Below, piece by piece: positions 17,849 to 26,056 of a DNA stretch of 64,000 nt. This DNA is from Veillonellaceae bacterium (GTDB taxonomy: Bacteria; Bacillota; Negativicutes; Veillonellales; Negativicoccaceae). Below the pieces are notes generated by a model. That model made no database searches, had not been told where the DNA came from, and worked only from the letters and a program-made list of their open reading frames with translations. The position numbers and the translations under genes are program-made. Location: the NCBI GenBank assembly GCA_022771805.1, contig JALELM010000010.1, forward strand, positions 1 through 64,000, written 5' to 3'. Every line of letters starts with the position of its first letter. Within the stretch, counting starts at the first letter, position 1.

Positions 17849-18805
17849 TTAAAAGAAGTTGCGGCGCCATAGCGTGACGGCAGCGACGACTGTTGCAAAA
17901 ACGGCAATGCCGGTGACGGCGGTGAAGCCGATCATTTCTCCCTCCCAGGGGACGCCGGTATTGATGCCCCAGAGACTGAATACCAAGGTCGGGACCGCCA
18001 ACAAAATGGTAATGGAGGCCAAGAATTTCATGACCATGTTCAGGTTATTGGAGATGATGGAAGCGAACGCATCCATCATGTTGATCAAAATGAGCGAGTA
18101 CATTTCAACCATTTCGATAGCCTGTTTGTTATCAATGATAACGTCTTCGAGCAGGTCTTCGTCTTCCTCGTACATTTTGAGCAGCGGCCGCGGCTGGACG
18201 TTGTTGCGCAGGCGCAGCAGTTTTTCCATCACGATGCCGTTGGCTTTGAGTGCGGAGGTAAAATAGGTCAAAGATTTCTGCAACTCGAGGAGTTGGAAAA
18301 ATTCTTTGTTCTGCATGGACGCGCGCACTTCCGCTTCAATGACATCCGTCCGCCGGTTGATTTGTTGCAGGGCCTGCAAAAATAGAGTCGCAGTCCGGTT
18401 CATGATTTGAAACAGAAAGCGAGTTTTTTTGTAGGTACGGAATGTCGCATACTGGTTGTTTAGGAAGATGGAGATTACCCCGGAATATTCGAGACAGACG
18501 GTAATAAGGTAGCGTTCCGTGACGTAGATGCCGAGCGGCAAGGTGTCGTAGCTGTCCAGTGTTTCGCGCAGAACGGGGGTGTTGATGACGATGAATACAT
18601 ATTCGTCTTCCAATTCCACGTGGGAACGTTCTTCCGGGTCCAAGGCGCCGCGCAGTTCGATGGAGGGGATGCCGGTGATCTCCGACAGTTGCTTCAGTTC
18701 GGCTTCGGTGGGATTGACGGTATGCAGCCAAGATCCTTTTTCCGCTTCTTCCGGCACCACCTCGCGTAAAATATGTTCTTCGTCGTGTTTGTATGCGACC
18801 AGCAC
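17849..18805 (-). CDS. corA: CorA-family divalent cation transporter
   Basis: The 318-residue protein has a large cytoplasmic domain (to about residue 250) and two C-terminal transmembrane helices, the family's pore architecture. The loop signature reads WGINTGVP: GIN replaces the GMN of classical Mg2+-selective CorA, and such GxN variants are known in CorA relatives including ZntB-like proteins. Ion selectivity is therefore uncertain. I prefer GTG 18805 (nine bases after GGAAGGG) to GTG 18814, which abuts that site. tRNA-Ser follows after three bases. Confidence 0.85.
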   Translation of the reverse strand: MLVAYKHDEEHILREVVPEEAEKGSWLHTVNPTEAELKQLSEITGIPSIELRGALDPEERSHVELEDEYVFIVINTPVLRETLDSYDTLPLGIYVTERYLITVCLEYSGVISIFLNNQYATFRTYKKTRFLFQIMNRTATLFLQALQQINRRTDVIEAEVRASMQNKEFFQLLELQKSLTYFTSALKANGIVMEKLLRLRNNVQPRPLLKMYEEDEDLLEDVIIDNKQAIEMVEMYSLILINMMDAFASIISNNLNMVMKFLASITILLAVPTLVFSLWGINTGVPWEGEMIGFTAVTGIAVFATVVAAVTLWRRNFF

Positions 18806-18902
18806 CTGTCTCACCCCTTCCGCTAACTGTAATGCGCCCGCAAGTTGTACTCATTATACAACATATGCAGGAGAAAATAAAAGGCGGAGCGCTGTTCGGA
18901 TC

Positions 18903-18931
18903 TTGCATATTTCAGTTGCGTAGTCTATAAT
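18903..18931 (+). promoter_or_regulatory. Promoter of rpsF-ssb-rpsR
   Basis: TTGCAT (18903-18908) and TATAAT (18926-18931) are separated by 17 bases. The leader before rpsF contains a hairpin ACCCTTT/AAAGGGT around 18964-18982. I could not recognise the published S6:S18-binding leader motif in it. Confidence 0.75.
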
Positions 18932-19009
18932 AGTATAGCTATGTACTGTAAGTACTGCTCCTAACCCTTTGGAAGAAAGGGTCATATGTCCAAACGAGGA
19001 GGTGTCTAC

Positions 19010-19297
19010 ATGAACAAGAACTACGAAGTAATGTTCATCGTCAAGAGCATGGAGGAAGAGGCGACGGAAGCGATTATTACGCGTGTCCAGGATCTCATTA
19101 CTCGCAACGGCGGCACGGTGAACAATCTCGATCGCATGGGTAAGAAACGTCTTGCGTACGAAGTACGCAAGCAGACGGAAGGCTACTATGTGTTGGTAGA
19201 GTTCTCCATTGAGCCGGCACAGATCAAAGAAATTGACCGTGTCATCAAGATCAATGAGAACATCATTCGTCACTTGATTGTCAAGCAGGACAAATAA
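19010..19297 (+). CDS. rpsF: 30S ribosomal protein bS6
   Basis: The 95-residue protein has the bS6 pattern NYEVMFIV near the start and GKKRLAYEVRKQTEGYYVL in the middle. It binds bS18 on the 30S platform. The ATG at 19010 has a full GAGGAGGTG site; the in-frame ATG at 18986 does not. It heads the conserved rpsF-ssb-rpsR operon. Confidence 0.97.
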   Translation: MNKNYEVMFIVKSMEEEATEAIITRVQDLITRNGGTVNNLDRMGKKRLAYEVRKQTEGYYVLVEFSIEPAQIKEIDRVIKINENIIRHLIVKQDK

Positions 19298-19312
19298 GTC
19301 CGGAGGTAGAGT

Positions 19313-19816
19313 ATGAACTCGGTGCAAATCATTGGCAATATCGTACGCGACCCGGAAGTACGGTACACACGTACGGGTAAGGCTGTGGCGTCGTTTACCG
19401 TGGCGGTGAATCGCAGCTGGGTGAGTGTACAGGGAGAACGAAAAGAAAGTACGGACTATATACCGGTAGTAGCTTGGGGACGTTTGGCGGACTTGGTCGG
19501 GCAGCGCATTACCAAAGGCACACGCGTGTTTGTCGAAGGTCGTTTCCAGACGCGCTCGTACGAGACGCAGGAAGGGGAAAAACGCTACATGACGGAAGTC
19601 GTGGCGAACCTGATTGCGCCGAATGTCGAGTTCGACAGTATGGGAACCGATGCGCGGGGCGGCTCGTTCGGCGGTCAGGTAAACGAACAGCGGAATGATT
19701 TCGGCCAGCGGAATGATTTCGGCGGCGGCGAGCCGCGCGGAGACTTTTCGCAATTCGGCAACGACCCGAAGCCGGGAGCACCGTTTGACGGACCGGATGA
19801 ACAGATTCCGTTCTGA
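19313..19816 (+). CDS. ssb: Single-stranded DNA-binding protein
   Basis: The 167-residue protein has an N-terminal OB-fold (NSVQIIGNIVRDPEVRYT through about residue 110) and a Gly/Gln/Asn-rich linker. The linker includes a short repeat of NDFGQRNDFG. The C-terminal tip DEQIPF matches the acidic docking peptide used by SSB partner proteins. CGGAGG precedes the ATG. It lies between rpsF and rpsR as in most Firmicutes. Confidence 0.97.
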   Translation: MNSVQIIGNIVRDPEVRYTRTGKAVASFTVAVNRSWVSVQGERKESTDYIPVVAWGRLADLVGQRITKGTRVFVEGRFQTRSYETQEGEKRYMTEVVANLIAPNVEFDSMGTDARGGSFGGQVNEQRNDFGQRNDFGGGEPRGDFSQFGNDPKPGAPFDGPDEQIPF

Positions 19817-19840
19817 TCTGCCGGAAGAAGGAGGCTAACC

Positions 19841-20071
19841 ATGAGAAGAGATCGGGTAAGAAGACCGAGAAGAAAAGTTTGCGCGATCTGCGCAGATAAA
19901 ATCGAACATGTCGATTATAAAGATATCGCGCTGTTGCGCCGTTTCATTTCGGAACGCGGTAAGATTTTGCCGCGTCGGGTAACGGGCGCTTGTGCGAAGC
20001 ATCAGCGTAAGATTCAGCTGGCGATTAAACAGGCGCGGGCGATCGCGTTGTTGCCGTTCACAGCGGAATAA
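19841..20071 (+). CDS. rpsR: 30S ribosomal protein bS18
   Basis: The 76-residue basic protein has the bS18 core [18 protein letters not shown]. It keeps cysteines in CAIC and GACAKH, the pattern of the zinc-binding version of bS18. It is preceded by AAGGAGG and followed 12 bases later by a terminator. Confidence 0.97.
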   Translation: MRRDRVRRPRRKVCAICADKIEHVDYKDIALLRRFISERGKILPRRVTGACAKHQRKIQLAIKQARAIALLPFTAE

Positions 20072-20078
20072 GTAAAAC

Positions 20079-20110
20079 AAAAAGAACCGTCGTTGACGGT
20101 TCTTTTTTTA
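20079..20110. terminator. Terminator after rpsR, shared with DUF951 operon
   Basis: AGAACCGTC (20083-20091) pairs with GACGGTTCT (20095-20103) around GTT, with A-runs and T-runs on opposite sides. It is suited to end both the rpsR transcript and the converging reverse operon. Confidence 0.88.
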
Positions 20111-20116
20111 TTGCAC

Positions 20117-20356
20117 TCAAGTATCCGGATTGATCTCTCGCGGCGGCACGAAATCGGGACGGTCGGCGACGGAGGTTACCAGGCGTCGCACCGCTTTCAT
20201 AAATTTCGGTCGGGGGATCAGGACAAGATGGCCGCAACCGATGCAGCGCAGGCGAAAGTCCGTGCCGGTACGCAGTATTTCCCATTCATTGGTGCCGCAG
20301 GGATGCGGCTTTTTCATGGTGACGATGTCGCCGAGTTGGTAAACAGGATAGGCCAT
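20117..20356 (-). CDS. DUF951 family protein
   Basis: This 79-residue protein carries the family hallmark MKKPHPCGTNEWEI, with a second CxxC-like pair (CIGC) that may bind a metal. DUF951 proteins are common in Firmicutes and have no assigned function. The ATG at 20356 lies six bases after the larA stop, with GAGGA overlapping that stop, so it is the last gene of the hydrolase-larA-DUF951 operon. Confidence 0.88.
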   Translation of the reverse strand: MAYPVYQLGDIVTMKKPHPCGTNEWEILRTGTDFRLRCIGCGHLVLIPRPKFMKAVRRLVTSVADRPDFVPPREINPDT

Positions 20357-20362
20357 AGTTCC

Positions 20363-21625
20363 TCACTTTCGCAGCCGCGGGACGGTGTAGCTGCCCTGCG
20401 GCATCAGGCAAATATCCGCAGCGGGACCGAGTTTCTGCTCGGCGAGTGTGAGTGCTTCCGCTACGGAATGAACCGGGGTGAACAGGGCGGCGCGGACGTC
20501 TTCATCCGGCATGGCGGAAAGCAGGTAGAAATCCGCTTTCTTCATCAGACGGGTAACGGCATAGGCTTTGTGCCGGCCGATTTGGAAATCTCGGCGGACA
20601 TACTCCTCGATTGCAGTCGGTGAGGGGTAGTTGCGTACGGTGGCGTCAAACTCGGCCGAGCCGGAGCCTTCTTCACATTCCGCAAGCAGGATCACGACGC
20701 CGCCCTCGCGCACGGCGCAGACAGCATTATCCATGGTCTTTTGGGCTTGGTAAATATTGATATCCTTCGGGTAGCCGCCGCAGGTGGCGATGACGATGGG
20801 GTATTCCTCGTCAATGGGGACGCCGTTCATGCGATCGACCAACTCGCAGGCGGCTTCATGTGCGGTAATGTAGTCGCCGGCAAAGACACCGATGAATTCT
20901 TTTTTCTCGTTGAGGACGGTGTTGAGCAAGAAACTCGGGCGATGCATTTCGCAGCCTTCGATTTGGTCGAGGTAAATCGGGTTATGGTGCAACTCGCCGA
21001 TCACGGCGGCCGGATCCAGCATGAGCGAATGATTGCGCCGGATGGTTTCCTGATGCGCCACGCCGGGGAAGAGTGCCTTGCGCCCGCCGCCGAAGCCCGC
21101 GAAGAAATGGTGCACGACGCTGCCGGTCAGGATCAGCAGATCCGCCTCGACGGCCGCCCGGTGGAATGCGACCGGCGTGCCGTAGGAGGTGGTGCCGACC
21201 GTGACGTAATCTTCATCGCAGCGCGCTTCCGCATTGACACAACGCAAGCGCCGGTACATTTCCGGCCCGATCTGGTCGATCATTTCCGCCGCGGTCATCG
21301 GGCGATGCATACCGAGCGCGAAGAGGACGGTAATGTCGTCATCGCGAACCCCGCGGGCGGTGAGTGTTTCGACGATGAGTGGCAAAAACACGTCCGTATG
21401 TGCGATGCGGGTGGTGTCATTGACGATGATGGCGACGGTCTGCCCGGGCTGCGCCAACTCCGCCAGCGGCGGGGAGTCGATGGGATGGGAGAGGGCGTTG
21501 CGGATGGCGGCAACGGGATCGTCGAGCGGTGTCATTTCCGCCATTTCCAGGACTTTTTTCACGCGTTCGGCGGGAAGATCAAACGAGATTTCACCGCGTC
21601 CGTAGGGCATATGGTATGTAGACAT
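20363..21625 (-). CDS. larA: LarA-family nickel-pincer racemase
   Basis: The 420-residue protein has all the residues known to hold the nickel-pincer nucleotide in lactate racemase: His107 (GMHRPM), His173 (VVHHFF), Lys183 (GGGRK) and His199 (RNHS). Each is one position short of the Lactiplantibacillus numbering as I recall it. LarA homologues racemise or epimerise various 2-hydroxy acids, so lactate is only the default substrate. No larB, larC or larE cofactor genes lie in this window. The ATG has GGAGGAGG upstream. The neighbouring hydrolase gene ends 17 bases before it. Confidence 0.85.
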   Translation of the reverse strand: MSTYHMPYGRGEISFDLPAERVKKVLEMAEMTPLDDPVAAIRNALSHPIDSPPLAELAQPGQTVAIIVNDTTRIAHTDVFLPLIVETLTARGVRDDDITVLFALGMHRPMTAAEMIDQIGPEMYRRLRCVNAEARCDEDYVTVGTTSYGTPVAFHRAAVEADLLILTGSVVHHFFAGFGGGRKALFPGVAHQETIRRNHSLMLDPAAVIGELHHNPIYLDQIEGCEMHRPSFLLNTVLNEKKEFIGVFAGDYITAHEAACELVDRMNGVPIDEEYPIVIATCGGYPKDINIYQAQKTMDNAVCAVREGGVVILLAECEEGSGSAEFDATVRNYPSPTAIEEYVRRDFQIGRHKAYAVTRLMKKADFYLLSAMPDEDVRAALFTPVHSVAEALTLAEQKLGPAADICLMPQGSYTVPRLRK

Positions 21626-21642
21626 AAGGAACCTCCTCCGGC

Positions 21643-22374
21643 TTACTTCGTGGCTAAGGACAGGAAAAATGATGTCGCCGCCTCGAGCATGGCCGTGGTG
21701 ACGTAGTGCCCGAGGTCGGGGATAGTCGCATAGCGGGCATCGCCGCCGGCCTGCCGGACGAGCGCGGCAAAGCGTTCGTCGGCGCGCGGATCGACGAGGT
21801 TGTCGGCGGCGCCGTGCAGCAGCAGGAGCGGTGTGTGGCGCAACGCCTCGGCGGCGCGATGGGGTGAGAGTATATCCACCTGTTCGGCAAGCGCCGGCAA
21901 CAGCGGCAGTTCGGCGGCAAACCGGGCGGCGAAAAAGAGCCGGCTGAGCGGCCAGTGCCCGGAGCCGTTCAGCGCACAGACGCCGTGCACATCGGGTCGC
22001 GCGGCGACACCCAGAGCGGAAAAGCCGCCCATCGAATGGCCGCAGGCATACCAGCCGGGATAGCCGGCTTCGGTCGCAAAGCGTCCCCAGGTATCCGCCT
22101 CGGTGACATTGCGACAAACGCATTCCCAAAAGAGCGGGTAACTCTCGACGGCTTCGTAATTTGCGCTGCCGCGGTCATCGTGGTGCAAGGTCGCGGGAAC
22201 CAGCGTATCGAAACCGGCCGCCGCCAAGGCCAGCGCACGCAGTTCCTGCCCCTCCGCCGCAGCACTCCAGCCGTGGTACCAGACGACCAGCCCGCGCGGC
22301 TTCGCCGGGCGATAACGCAGGACGGAAATGTCTTCATAGCGCAGCGTGCTTTTTTCGATGTGAAATGTTGTCAT
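21643..22374 (-). CDS. Alpha/beta-hydrolase (esterase-like)
   Basis: The 243-residue protein has the nucleophile elbow GHSMGG (Ser114), an acid in GAADNLVDP and a C-terminal histidine in DLGHY, a complete catalytic triad. WYHGW around residue 33 is the oxyanion region. The substrate is unknown; its place as first gene before larA hints at release of a hydroxy acid from an ester, which is inference. ATG 22374 has AAGGAG eight bases away; the longer frame to 22431 has no site. Confidence 0.78.
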   Translation of the reverse strand: MTTFHIEKSTLRYEDISVLRYRPAKPRGLVVWYHGWSAAAEGQELRALALAAAGFDTLVPATLHHDDRGSANYEAVESYPLFWECVCRNVTEADTWGRFATEAGYPGWYACGHSMGGFSALGVAARPDVHGVCALNGSGHWPLSRLFFAARFAAELPLLPALAEQVDILSPHRAAEALRHTPLLLLHGAADNLVDPRADERFAALVRQAGGDARYATIPDLGHYVTTAMLEAATSFFLSLATK

Positions 22375-22482
22375 ATCGTATTCTCCTTCTTCATCATTAT
22401 TATAAAGCGCAGGCGCGGAGAAACCAAACATTCGTCTGTATGCGAAAATATCAATGGATTATGCAACTACAATATATAGTAA

Positions 22483-22511
22483 TTGATAGCGGATATGATA
22501 AGATGTATATA
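22483..22511 (+). promoter_or_regulatory. Candidate nrdJ promoter
   Basis: TTGATA (22483-22488) and TATATA (22506-22511) are spaced by 17 bases and lie 44 bases before the nrdJ start. I looked for a B12-riboswitch or NrdR-like repeat here and saw neither. Confidence 0.45.
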
Positions 22512-22554
22512 CAACCTGTTGATAAACGCGGCAATGCCGCGGAGGAGGAGAAAC

Positions 22555-24603
22555 ATGAAATTTACGGCATTCCGACCGGAATTTTTGGCACAGTATCCCG
22601 ATTTTCCGGCACATATGACGCAATTGGCGAAGTTTGTTTATTATCGCACTTATTCCCGCTGGCTGCCGGAGTTGCAGCGCCGCGAGACCTGGAAGGAGAC
22701 CGTCACGCGGGCGCTGACATATAATTGCCTGATGGCGGCGGAAAGTGAAGAGAACGCACAGGCGCTTTTTGACAATGTCTTCCATTTGCGCCAATTCATT
22801 TCCGGGCGCAGCCTTTGGATCGGCGGCTCATTCGCTTCGGAAAGTCTGGTCATGGCGAACTTCAACTGCGCGTTTACCGTGATGGACAATACGAAGTCGT
22901 TTGTGGAACTGTTTTACCTGCTGATGGTCGGTACGGGCGTCGGTTTCCGTATCCTGCAGCGCGATGTGGCGAAGTTGCCGCGTTTCCGCCGGGATATCGA
23001 GCTGGAGAACCTGCCGTTCGCACCGTTGCCGGCGGAGCAACGGGTAGATCCGTCCTCGCTGTATTTCGAGTCCGACGACACGGCGACGATCGTTGTCGGC
23101 GATTCGAAAGAAGGCTGGGTGCAGGCGCTGCAATTCTATCTCGACATGCATACGCGGCACGACTACCGGCGTGTGAAGCGGATCCGCATTGACTATAACG
23201 GAGTCCGCCCGAAAGGGGCGCGCCTGGCAACTTTCGGCGGGACGGCATCCGGCTATGAATCGTTGGCGACGATGTTTGCCAAAATTCACCGCGTTTTGAC
23301 GACGGAAGATTTTGCGCCGGCGCCGGAAGACGGTAAACTGCGCCCGATTCATGTTCTCGACATTTGCAATATTATCGGGGAGAATGTCGTTGTCGGCGGG
23401 GTGCGCCGCACGGCGGAGACGGCGATCTTCTCGCCGGAAGACGATGAGGTATTGGAAGCGAAAACGAACTTGACTCCGGATAAGTTCCATCGCTTTATGA
23501 GCAACAACAGTATTTTCTTTGAAGAAAAGCCGAGCAGGGAACGCTTGAGAAAAATCTTCCACACGCTGCGTTATACGGGCGAACCGGGCTTCGTCAATGC
23601 GGCCGAAGGGAAGCGGCGGCGAGCCGATTTCGAGGGCTTGAACCCCTGTTTCGAGATCTTGCTGCCGCGTAATTCCGTCTGCAACTTGACGACGGTGAAT
23701 ATTCTGGCTTTTGTCCGTGACGGCCGGCTGCAAAAGGACGAACTGCTCGCAGCGGAACGACTGTCGGCTCGCGCCTGCCTGCGGATGACCTGTATGCCGC
23801 TGGAACTGCATGACTGGAACGTGACGCACTGGCGGGATCGGCTGCTCGGCTGCTCGCTGACGGGCTGGCAGGATGCCATGGCCGCGCTCGGCTATGATCG
23901 GGCGCAACAGATTGCGCTGCTGCAAGAGCTGCATGCGGCGATCCGGGCGGCGGCGGAGGAATACGCGGCCGAACTGGAGGTACCCGTGCCGTTGCTCGTG
24001 ACGGCGGTGAAGCCGGAGGGGACGCTTTCGCTGGTTGCCAACGGCGTCAGTCCGGGGTTGCACTATTCGCACAGTGAGTATTATATCCGCCGCATTCGCG
24101 TGAATGCGTCCGATCCGTTGGCGAAAACCGCAGAGGCTCTCGGCTGGCGAGTGCACCCGGAAGTGGGACAGACGGAGCCGAATGTCCGCACGAAAGTCAT
24201 CGACTTCCCGTGCCATTCGCCGGTGAACCGTACGAAGTATGATGTCGGCGCCTTGGAACAGTTGCAGACATACTACGATTTCCAGAAGTATTACACGGAG
24301 CAAAACAGCTCGAACACGATTACCGTCAAGGACGACGAATGGGATGCCGTTTGTGACAATGTCTATGAACATTGGGACGAAATGCTGGCCTGCTCGTTCC
24401 TGAGTTTGTCGGATCACAGTTATGAACTGGCTCCGTATGAGAGCATCACGAAAGAGGAATACGAAACCCTGCGAGCCGGGATGCGCGATTTCGAGCCGGC
24501 ACTGCTGAACCGGTTTGAAGAAACGACTGGCAACGAGGGCAAGGAATTTGAAATTCTCGACGATCGCGACGAGTGTGTCGCCGGGGTCTGCCCGATTAAG
24601 TAA
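22555..24603 (+). CDS. nrdJ: Adenosylcobalamin-dependent ribonucleotide reductase (class II)
   Basis: The 682-residue monomeric class II enzyme reduces ribonucleotides with a B12-derived radical and no oxygen requirement. Catalytic cysteines can be placed: Cys105 (NFNC); the NPCFE cysteine with its glutamate; and, exactly 11 residues on, the SVC cysteine. The C-terminal redox pair is CVAGVC followed by PIK. These spacings match the Lactobacillus leichmannii enzyme as I recall it. The ATG at 22555 follows GGAGGAGG. It is monocistronic, closed by a terminator. Confidence 0.93.
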   Translation: MKFTAFRPEFLAQYPDFPAHMTQLAKFVYYRTYSRWLPELQRRETWKETVTRALTYNCLMAAESEENAQALFDNVFHLRQFISGRSLWIGGSFASESLVMANFNCAFTVMDNTKSFVELFYLLMVGTGVGFRILQRDVAKLPRFRRDIELENLPFAPLPAEQRVDPSSLYFESDDTATIVVGDSKEGWVQALQFYLDMHTRHDYRRVKRIRIDYNGVRPKGARLATFGGTASGYESLATMFAKIHRVLTTEDFAPAPEDGKLRPIHVLDICNIIGENVVVGGVRRTAETAIFSPEDDEVLEAKTNLTPDKFHRFMSNNSIFFEEKPSRERLRKIFHTLRYTGEPGFVNAAEGKRRRADFEGLNPCFEILLPRNSVCNLTTVNILAFVRDGRLQKDELLAAERLSARACLRMTCMPLELHDWNVTHWRDRLLGCSLTGWQDAMAALGYDRAQQIALLQELHAAIRAAAEEYAAELEVPVPLLVTAVKPEGTLSLVANGVSPGLHYSHSEYYIRRIRVNASDPLAKTAEALGWRVHPEVGQTEPNVRTKVIDFPCHSPVNRTKYDVGALEQLQTYYDFQKYYTEQNSSNTITVKDDEWDAVCDNVYEHWDEMLACSFLSLSDHSYELAPYESITKEEYETLRAGMRDFEPALLNRFEETTGNEGKEFEILDDRDECVAGVCPIK

Positions 24604-24651
24604 CGGGATCGGCTCGCGCAGCGTCTCGAGAGGACGGTTTTTCGGGTAAGC

Positions 24652-24682
24652 AAAAACGACAAGCGTTCGCTTGTCGTTTTTT
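24652..24682. terminator. Bidirectional terminator after nrdJ
   Basis: ACGACAAGC pairs with GCTTGTCGT around GTTC, with A5 and T6 tracts on opposite sides. It also lies directly after the reconstructed end of the reverse-strand gene at 24687. Confidence 0.9.
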
Positions 24683-24686
24683 GTGT

Positions 24687-24794
24687 TTACAACAGTTCCG
24701 TCGGCACGGTACAGATATTCATGCCGCGTTTGATAAGCCAGCCGAGTTTTCCTATGCCGATCAGGGCGACGGAGCAGTCCAGGTCGGTAATATC
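24687..24794 (-). pseudogene. Probable out-of-frame 3' end of the 25267 gene
   Basis: In the reverse frame shifted by one base from the upstream gene, this stretch reads DITDLDCSVALIGIGKLGWL and continues for 18 more codons to a TAA at 24689-24687. The codons mostly end in G/C like real genes here, and the frame stops just before the terminator. This suggests a one-base loss near 24790-24800 split a gene of about 193 codons. It could instead be a sequencing error. Confidence 0.5.
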
Positions 24795-25267
24795 TCATCG
24801 TCGATTGCGGCAAAGCTGAGGAGCAATAAATTGACATGCTTCCGCTCCCAATATTGCAAGGCAAGATCGCCGAGGACGGAGAGATAGTCTTCGCTTTCCT
24901 CAAAATCTCCTTCGCTGTTGAATTCGTATACATTAAACTCCGCGGTGGTACGCGCGGCGTAGCGGATATCGCCGAGGCTCACGAGATCGTCGTTGCCGAC
25001 ATCGCGGCGCAGCTCCGCCAAGAGCGTTTCGCTCAGGGACGTTGCCGTCAACGGCATGGCATAGACGGCATAGGTGCGGCCTTCCTCCGGATCTTCACAT
25101 TCCCGCAGAAAATACAGCGGCCGCACGCGGCGGTCTGTCAGTTTGCGGAATTTTTTGCCGTTCTTGCGGAAGAACGAATCGCCGTAGATGCTGTAGTCCG
25201 CTTCTTCCAGCGCTTGTTGCAGAAGGGCGAGATCGACTTCTTTCCGGATATAGGGATTTTTCAGCAT
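24761..25267 (-). CDS. Hypothetical protein, probably frameshifted at its 3' end
   Basis: The 168-residue soluble protein has no family I recognise. It is rich in acidic residues and aromatic positions (ALEEADYSIYGDSFFRKNGKKFRKL near the N-terminus, EFNVYEFNSEGDFEES near 112). The ATG at 25267 has GGAGGAAT upstream. The last residues (EILPTWTAPSP) look like out-of-frame translation: shifting by one base near 24795 continues a GC3-rich frame to a stop at 24687. It lies convergent to nrdJ and divergent from trmB. Confidence 0.65.
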   Translation of the reverse strand: MLKNPYIRKEVDLALLQQALEEADYSIYGDSFFRKNGKKFRKLTDRRVRPLYFLRECEDPEEGRTYAVYAMPLTATSLSETLLAELRRDVGNDDLVSLGDIRYAARTTAEFNVYEFNSEGDFEESEDYLSVLGDLALQYWERKHVNLLLLSFAAIDDEILPTWTAPSP

Positions 25268-25339
25268 GGTATTCCTCCGTATGGCGCAGATTTGTTTTTA
25301 TTTTAGCACAAGCGGGGCATTTTCGGATACAATTTTGCA

Positions 25340-25368
25340 TGGACTTGCGGGCAAGGCTTGGGTATAAT
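25340..25368 (+). promoter_or_regulatory. Promoter of trmB operon
   Basis: A perfect TATAAT (25363-25368) has a TGGACT box 17 bases upstream (25340-25345), 22 bases before the trmB start. The downstream genes trmB and the SEDS gene overlap and share it. Confidence 0.6.
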
Positions 25369-25390
25369 GGGAAATAGAAAAGGAGGGCGT

Positions 25391-26056
25391 ATGCGCTTAA
25401 GGAATAAACCGTGGATCGACGAGGCAATCCGAGAGTTTGCCGATTTTTTATATACGGAACTGCCGACGGCATGTGCGGGGCGTTGGGGAGACGTATTCGG
25501 CCGCCCGACGGCGCCTTTGTGGGTGGAACTCGGTACGGGCAAGGGGCAATTTATCGCCGGACTTGCCGAACGCCATCCCGAAGTGAATCTCGTGGGCTTG
25601 GAAGTGGCGCGAGGCGTGATTTTTTATGCCGGGCAGAAAATAGCGGAGCGGGGTCTCCCGCACGTGCGCTTGGTGGAAATGGATATCGCTCATATGGAAG
25701 AGGTGTTTGCGCCGGGAGAAATCGATCGTCTGTACCTGAATTTCAGCGATCCGTGGCCGAAGGCGCGGCATGCCAAACGGCGCTTGACCCACCATGCTTT
25801 TCTCGCGCGGTATGCAACGCTGTTGCGCGCCGGCGGGGAAGTGCATATGAAAACGGACAATGCGGGGCTCTTTGCTTTTTCGAAAGAAGAGTTTGTCGCT
25901 GCCGGTTGGCTGCTGCGTGAGGTGTCGGAAGATCTGCACGCGGCAGAACCGGAGGACAATGTGCGAACGGAATACGAGACAAAGTTTTCCGCCAAAGGGC
26001 AGCCGATTTATCGCCTGGTAGCCGTCGCTCCGGCGGCGGGAGGCAACCATGCCTGA
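25391..26056 (+). CDS. trmB: tRNA (guanine-N7)-methyltransferase
   Basis: The 221-residue SAM methyltransferase makes m7G46 in tRNA. The SAM-binding motif WVELGTGKGQF is near residue 46, and the family signature NFSDPWPKARHAKRRL is near 116-131. The C-terminal RTEYETKFSAKG is typical of the TrmB active region. The ATG at 25391 has AAAGGAGGG. It overlaps the following SEDS gene by 8 bases. Confidence 0.93.
   Translation: MRLRNKPWIDEAIREFADFLYTELPTACAGRWGDVFGRPTAPLWVELGTGKGQFIAGLAERHPEVNLVGLEVARGVIFYAGQKIAERGLPHVRLVEMDIAHMEEVFAPGEIDRLYLNFSDPWPKARHAKRRLTHHAFLARYATLLRAGGEVHMKTDNAGLFAFSKEEFVAAGWLLREVSEDLHAAEPEDNVRTEYETKFSAKGQPIYRLVAVAPAAGGNHA

Noticed and set aside
18932-19009. S6:S18 autoregulatory leader before rpsF
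   Set aside because: There is a simple hairpin, but the bulged, CCG-containing motif of that leader could not be found.
22375-22554. Possible cobalamin riboswitch before B12-dependent nrdJ (and also before cobN)
   Set aside because: No B12-box sequence or large leader; the predicted promoters leave under 50 bases of leader.
22828-24933. 701-codon reverse frame opposite nrdJ
   Set aside because: nrdJ has all catalytic cysteines on the forward strand; this frame has no ribosome site and no domain.
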